A stretch of DNA of 59,423 nt. It comes from Lachnospiraceae bacterium NK4A144. Its GTDB lineage: Bacteria; Bacillota; Clostridia; Lachnospirales; Lachnospiraceae. The position numbers and the translations under genes were made by a program. The stretch lies in contig AUJT01000025.1 in the NCBI GenBank assembly GCA_000424365.1, positions 1-59,423 on the forward strand, in the 5' to 3' direction. Positions 56,294 to 59,423 of the stretch are shown one piece after another (positions within the stretch are counted from its first letter, which is position 1; each line of letters begins with the position of its first letter). The notes below the pieces were generated by a model. The model saw only the letters and a list, made by a program, of their open reading frames with translations, was not told the origin of the DNA and did no database searches.

Positions 56294-57399
56294 TCTGCTG
56301 CTCCGTCTGTATTTTTCAGATAATCGTTGGTATAACCCTTGCCTCTCAGATCATGTGCAGTGAGCTTGTTTTCATAAAGCCATCCGTAAAATCCATTCCA
56401 TCTCTCAGGATCAATGATCCCCCAGGAATCGGCATCTGCGATGTACTGGTCTGAAATGTAATCCTGACTCGCATATACAAGGTCTTTTGAACCTGTAAGA
56501 GACTGTGTATCGTCCCCGGCGATAAGTATATCTGCTGCATCCTTTGGATTCTTTGCTGCATATTCATATCCCTTTGCCGTCGCACTCATAAATGCGCGTG
56601 CTGCATCCGGATCAGCCTGCAGAAAAGCATCATTTGCAATAATAACAGGTGTGTAATAATCAAGTTCCGGGCTGATATCCGAGAACATCCATGTATTTAC
56701 CGGAACTTCTTCTATATCCGCATTTATTCCACCCCAGCCATAAAAAACCCAAAGGGCATCTGTCTGGTGTGCCGCAAGTCCTGCCGGCTCATCTGTGATG
56801 TCATTAGGAATCTGTTTTACCTTTGAGAAATCTCCTCCATCTTCTTTCATCACATAGTCAAGCATTGCGAGCTCAACAGGTGATTCCCATGTGGAATAGG
56901 TCTTTCCTTCAAGCGCCTTTGGACTCGTGATATTATCCTCTTTTCTGGACATGATACATGATGTATTGTGCTGAAGCACAGCAGCTACAGCTGTTATTCC
57001 AAGCGGCTCATCCAGATCAAGTGCCGCTGCCATGGTGTCCTGCGCCTGCACTGCAAACTGTGCCTGACCTGCCGCGCACATCTGTGTAGATCCGTCTTCC
57101 GGCGGCTGAACTATACTTACGTCAAGTCCTGCCTCTTCATAATATCCAAGCGCCTTTGCAGCATAGATTCCTGTATGATTTGTATTCGGTGTCCAGTCAA
57201 GGCAAAAAGTGATCTTCTTTAATTCACCGTTTGTTTCTCCTGCAGTACTTCCTGCATTTTCTGATCCGGCTTCTGTATTTGCAGTACTTCCTGCATTTTC
57301 TGCGCCTGATGCAGCTGTTCCTACTGCCGATGACCCACATGCTGTTAGCAGTGAAACTGCCGTAAGCGTTGCGATAACTGTTGTTATTTTCTTTTTCAT
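56290..57399 (-). CDS. thiY: ThiY-like substrate-binding lipoprotein
   Basis: A 369-residue NMT1/THI5-type binding protein. The lipobox LTAC places Cys21 as anchor; a low-complexity Ala/Gly/Ser/Asn linker (about 25-58) follows. The mature domain begins ITFCLDWTPNTNHTGIYAAKALGYYEEAGLDV, the family hallmark, and DALWVFYGWGGI is a ligand-site segment. Characterised ThiY binds N-formyl-4-amino-5-aminomethyl-2-methylpyrimidine, a thiamine breakdown product. TPP-riboswitch control supports a thiamine-precursor role. The linker contains a 23-bp DNA direct repeat (57239 and 57281). Confidence 0.9.
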   Translation of the reverse strand: MKKKITTVIATLTAVSLLTACGSSAVGTAASGAENAGSTANTEAGSENAGSTAGETNGELKKITFCLDWTPNTNHTGIYAAKALGYYEEAGLDVSIVQPPEDGSTQMCAAGQAQFAVQAQDTMAAALDLDEPLGITAVAAVLQHNTSCIMSRKEDNITSPKALEGKTYSTWESPVELAMLDYVMKEDGGDFSKVKQIPNDITDEPAGLAAHQTDALWVFYGWGGINADIEEVPVNTWMFSDISPELDYYTPVIIANDAFLQADPDAARAFMSATAKGYEYAAKNPKDAADILIAGDDTQSLTGSKDLVYASQDYISDQYIADADSWGIIDPERWNGFYGWLYENKLTAHDLRGKGYTNDYLKNTDGAAE

Positions 57400-57452
57400 A
57401 ATATTCCTCTTTATTTATGTCTATGTCTGAAATGGTATTCCTAACCCTTTTC

Positions 57453-58214
57453 TTATTTATTAGTCCACGGCATCACCGCTCTCGCTATCAGCTTTACGCA
57501 CAGCATTAAAAGCAGACTTATCACTACGATAAATATGATCACCGCAAACATCCTGTCAAAAGCATATGCTTTGCGGACTCTCGTCATATATACACCAAGT
57601 CCCTCAAAGCCCCCGAGCCACTCTGATACGACTGCTCCTACTACTGCATAGGACGCAGATATCTTGAGACCCGAGAAAAATCCCGGCAGAGCCATAGGAA
57701 AAAGCACATGTATAAATACCGCTTTCTTCCCTGCCCCCATAGAACGCATCATATCGATATAGTCCGGATCGACACTCCTGTAACCGTCGAGCGTTCCAAC
57801 TGCTATCGGGAAAAATGTCGTTAATACCACGAGTGCTATCTTGGGCGCCATTCCAAACCCCATCCACAGTACCAGTATCGGCGCAATAGCTATCGTCGGT
57901 ATCGTCTGAGTGATCACCATCAACGGATAAAGTGCTTTATCCAGTACAGGGATATGTATCATCGCCGTCGCTGTAACCACCGCCAGAACAATTCCTATCA
58001 TTAACCCATAAAACGCTTCCTGAAGCGTTACAATAGCATGTGTGATTATTACCGGAAACTGTGTCACAAGTGCTGTTACCACGGACACCGGCGTTGGCAT
58101 CATATATGATGGCACTATTCCCCAACCGGTGATCACCTGCCATAGTATCAGGAGCAGCACAAGTGCCGCTGCCGCCGGCAGTTTATTCGTGATATTTTGA
58201 TATCTTGCGGTCAA
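57453..58214 (-). CDS. thiX: ThiX-like ABC transporter permease
   Basis: A 253-residue permease with about six helices. The cytoplasmic EAA loop is DYIDMMRSMGAGKKAVFIHVLFPMALPGFFSGLKI near residue 155-190, which contacts the ATPase. The type matches the ThiX/SsuC class. It overlaps the upstream thiamine-binding-family gene by 32 bases, an unusually long overlap, and is followed by thiY after 53 bases. Confidence 0.92.
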   Translation of the reverse strand: MTARYQNITNKLPAAAALVLLLILWQVITGWGIVPSYMMPTPVSVVTALVTQFPVIITHAIVTLQEAFYGLMIGIVLAVVTATAMIHIPVLDKALYPLMVITQTIPTIAIAPILVLWMGFGMAPKIALVVLTTFFPIAVGTLDGYRSVDPDYIDMMRSMGAGKKAVFIHVLFPMALPGFFSGLKISASYAVVGAVVSEWLGGFEGLGVYMTRVRKAYAFDRMFAVIIFIVVISLLLMLCVKLIARAVMPWTNK

Positions 58215-58479
58215 TTGTCAGCACTTCTCCTTCCGGTCTGTAGGAAATCTTTACATACGAACTTACTGATGCGCATCCTGCCTTGATAGCGATCTTCTGA
58301 CAATTCTTTACGATTTCCATAAGAGTGTCGTAATCGCCCTCGATAGATGTCTCGCAGGGGCCTACATAATAATTAAGTCCGGTCGATGCTATATACGCGA
58401 TGACCTCATCTACTATGCGGCATACTTCGTCATCGTTATCTGCCTTTGGTAATACCTGAATTGCTACACTTGCTTCCAT
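58183..58479 (-). CDS. Thiamine-binding family protein (MTH1187/YkoF-like)
   Basis: A 98-residue ferredoxin-like-fold protein. EASVAIQVLPKADNDDEVCRIVDEVIAYI and YYVGPCETSIEGDYDTLMEIVKNCQ match the thiamine-binding MTH1187/YkoF family, members of which bind the pyrimidine of thiamine. It is the first gene of the ThiXYZ operon under the TPP riboswitch, so it may buffer or sense the imported precursor in the cytoplasm. RBS AAGGAG. Confidence 0.9.
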   Translation of the reverse strand: MEASVAIQVLPKADNDDEVCRIVDEVIAYIASTGLNYYVGPCETSIEGDYDTLMEIVKNCQKIAIKAGCASVSSYVKISYRPEGEVLTIDRKISKYHE

Positions 58480-58512
58480 ATTTTCTCCTTCTCTTAAAAC
58501 GTGAGTTTACAT

Positions 58513-58683
58513 TTAAGTAAATTCTTCGCTTTTATTACGCACCTTATCCTGCCAGTGCGAAATATATTGATACAGCAGTGACTTCATAACAGGGAAACAG
58601 TACTCCGGGACTTTTGACTTGTTGATCTTGCCGGTATCAGATGTGTTTTTACAGAAATTCGATCGAATTTTTCCGTAAACAAG
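58513..58683 (-). pseudogene. Possible 3' remnant of an old gene
   Basis: Between the riboswitch terminator and the first thi gene a 56-codon frame runs without stops to TAA at 58513. The translated part includes DTGKINKSKVPEYCFP and SLLYQYISHWQDKVRNKSEE, which has protein-like composition. It has no start codon at its beginning and no RBS. It may be the tail of a lost gene or chance. I cannot name a family. Confidence 0.25.
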
Positions 58684-58722
58684 TTACGCTAGGCTCGATA
58701 TGACCTCGATAAGTGCTCCACA

Positions 58723-58762
58723 TAAAAAGCCCGACACAGAATACTAATTCCATGTCGGACCT
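58723..58762 (-). terminator. Terminator of the TPP riboswitch
   Basis: On the minus strand GTCCGACA pairs with TGTGTCGGGC across a 14-base loop and is followed by TTTTT. It lies downstream of the aptamer and is the likely expression platform: TPP binding should favour this terminator. Confidence 0.85.
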
Positions 58763-58794
58763 TTCTAATCTTCATCGATATGTCTATATATAAC

Positions 58795-58875
58795 TCTTCC
58801 TTCAGCGGCATTATCCGACAGGTTCAAAGGGTCGAAGGATCAAACCTTCCTCTCAGCGCGATCGCTCCCCCGGTA
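58795..58875 (-). promoter_or_regulatory. TPP riboswitch (THI box)
   Basis: On the minus strand the conserved core is intact: a GGGG-GAGC opening, GCTGAGAGG (CTGAGA at 58851-58856), then ACCCTTTGAACCTG and GGATAATGCC at 58804-58833, closed by GCTGAAGG. This is a canonical TPP aptamer that should turn off the thiamine-precursor operon when TPP is abundant. Confidence 0.97.
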
Positions 58876-58985
58876 TGATATTTTAATGTTCAAAAAACCG
58901 AACATCATCATATTAGTCGTTATTACACGCAAAATCAAGATGTGAGCATATTTTTTTACATTAAAGTTGTATGATAATAATTCCG

Positions 58986-59014
58986 TTGAATCCTTGTGTG
59001 GAAAATGTTATATT
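58986..59014 (+). promoter_or_regulatory. Promoter of the antisense RNA
   Basis: TTGAAT and TATATT with a 17-base spacer on the plus strand, starting an RNA near 59020. Confidence 0.6.
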
Positions 59015-59019
59015 GAATA

Positions 59020-59118
59020 TAGAAAAAGCACCCACTCCAAAGTGGATGCCTCAGTCGATGTTTTAACTCACATTACGTGAGTCGCCTCTTCTGTTGGCCG
59101 ACAGGAGAGGCATTTTTT
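59020..59118 (+). ncRNA. Antisense-type RNA of a toxin-less type I TA-like locus
   Basis: The predicted plus-strand RNA ends in GCCTCTTCTGT/ACAGGAGAGGC (59084-59111) plus a T-run. On the minus strand the same DNA ends in another terminator, GCATCCACT/AGTGGGTGC plus TTTTT (59028-59049). This overlapping, opposed pair is the layout of the Firmicutes holin-like-toxin type I loci. The minus-strand RBS AGGGAGGTGA (59127-59136) runs directly into this terminator region with no toxin frame in between. Confidence 0.5.
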
Positions 59119-59237
59119 TATTTGCGTCACCTCCCTTCCTGATCTGATGTCAGTAGAGAGGCAGCCACCCTGTCATGGATACTTTTCCTGCGCTTACGCG
59201 CGATTATTAGCTTATCATTTGATCATTATTTTCTGAT

Positions 59238-59268
59238 GTAAGGGTCAAAAGTAAATTTTGCCCCTTAC
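59238..59268. repeat. Hairpin repeat, family C copy 2
   Basis: The arms GTAAGGGTCAAAA and TTTTGCCCCTTAC match the copy at 34207-34234, including the internal T/C mismatch; the loop differs. Confidence 0.65.
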
Positions 59269-59270
59269 TG

Positions 59271-59423
59271 ATGTCACGGATTGCTTCATTGCTACGCAAT
59301 TCCCGCAATCCTAAAACACTCGCATTCCGCGTAATAACGCTACTTGCTCGTGTTTTGCGGGTCCCAAGGTCTCAATCCTCTTTGTGCTAGCATAATCGGA
59401 TTTTGACCTTTTGACCCTGACAT
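59271..59423. repeat. Complex palindromic element, family D copy 2 (inverted)
   Basis: The inner sequence (AAAACACTCGCATTCCGCG and following) is the reverse complement of 45430-45490, and TCCTCTTTGTGCTAGCA matches the copy-1 hairpin at 45386-45415. Outer arms ATGTCA (59271) and TGACAT (59418) differ from copy 1. It reaches the end of the window and may be complete, since its closing arm is at the last bases. Confidence 0.7.

Overview
The window looks like a chromosomal segment of a Gram-positive anaerobe of class Clostridia, most likely family Lachnospiraceae. This is inferred from gene content and style: a GlgC/GlgD glycogen pair, a long clostridial type PRPP synthetase, a long IleRS behind a T-box leader, SpoVG, a DnaD/DnaI helicase-loader pair, ECF transporters, a UPF0397-like S component, MecA, a SleB-type hydrolase, and purine-rich ribosome binding sites before almost every gene. 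I see no phage, insertion sequence, plasmid gene, rRNA, tRNA or CRISPR array. The unusual feature is intergenic: many spacers hold nested palindromes, several of which belong to recognisable dispersed families.

Layout. 0.1-9.7 kb (minus strand): an acidic lipoprotein, an aconitase-superfamily hydratase behind a perfect 16-bp palindrome, glycogen phosphorylase, and IleRS under a T-box. 9.9-10.3 kb (plus): an NrdI-like flavodoxin with no ribonucleotide reductase genes in the window. 10.4-12.4 kb (minus): nucleoside salvage genes udp, deoC and cdd. 12.7-20.1 kb (minus): radical SAM protein, MATE exporter, peptidyl-tRNA hydrolase, a 71-residue unknown, Mfd and SpoVG. 20.1-22.5 kb (minus): glgD and glgC, overlapping. 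22.9-28.5 kb (plus): murC, a DnaA-box cluster, dnaD-like and dnaI-like genes, prs and a QueT-family transporter. 28.6-32.0 kb (minus): an accessory-looking region with a 29-residue membrane peptide, a secreted protein of unknown function and an 840-residue membrane-anchored protein with a C39-like C-terminus.

32.3-40.2 kb (plus): the complete F-type ATP synthase operon (atpZ, I, B, E, F, H, A, G, D, C) and a DUF402 gene. The c subunit carries a two-carboxylate signature that points to sodium coupling. 40.3-45.1 kb (minus): a GH18/SH3 wall enzyme, two-domain Sua5/TsaC, RpiB and a SleB-type hydrolase with an acidic tail. 45.1-46.4 kb: palindromic repeats, a 70-80 residue unknown protein, and a strong promoter in front of a long, highly structured leader or ncRNA. 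46.4-48.1 kb: MecA, a DUF1858 redox protein and a 2[4Fe-4S] ferredoxin. 48.2-52.2 kb (minus): Ddl, a polytopic membrane protein, a methyltransferase and a 35-residue basic peptide.

52.2-58.9 kb (minus): two adjacent uptake systems, an ECF transporter with a fused double ATPase and a ThiXYZ-like ABC transporter led by a thiamine-binding-family protein. The second sits behind a clear TPP riboswitch with its own terminator. 58.9-59.4 kb: a compact sense/antisense terminator pair resembling a type I toxin-antitoxin locus that has lost its toxin reading frame, followed by two more palindromic repeats.

Most genes are core metabolism. The places most likely to hold something new are the structured RNA region at 45.8-46.1 kb, the secreted-protein/micropeptide pair at 28.6-29.4 kb, the toxin-less TA-like locus at 59.0-59.1 kb, and the nested palindrome families, one of which lies inside the ileS T-box leader.
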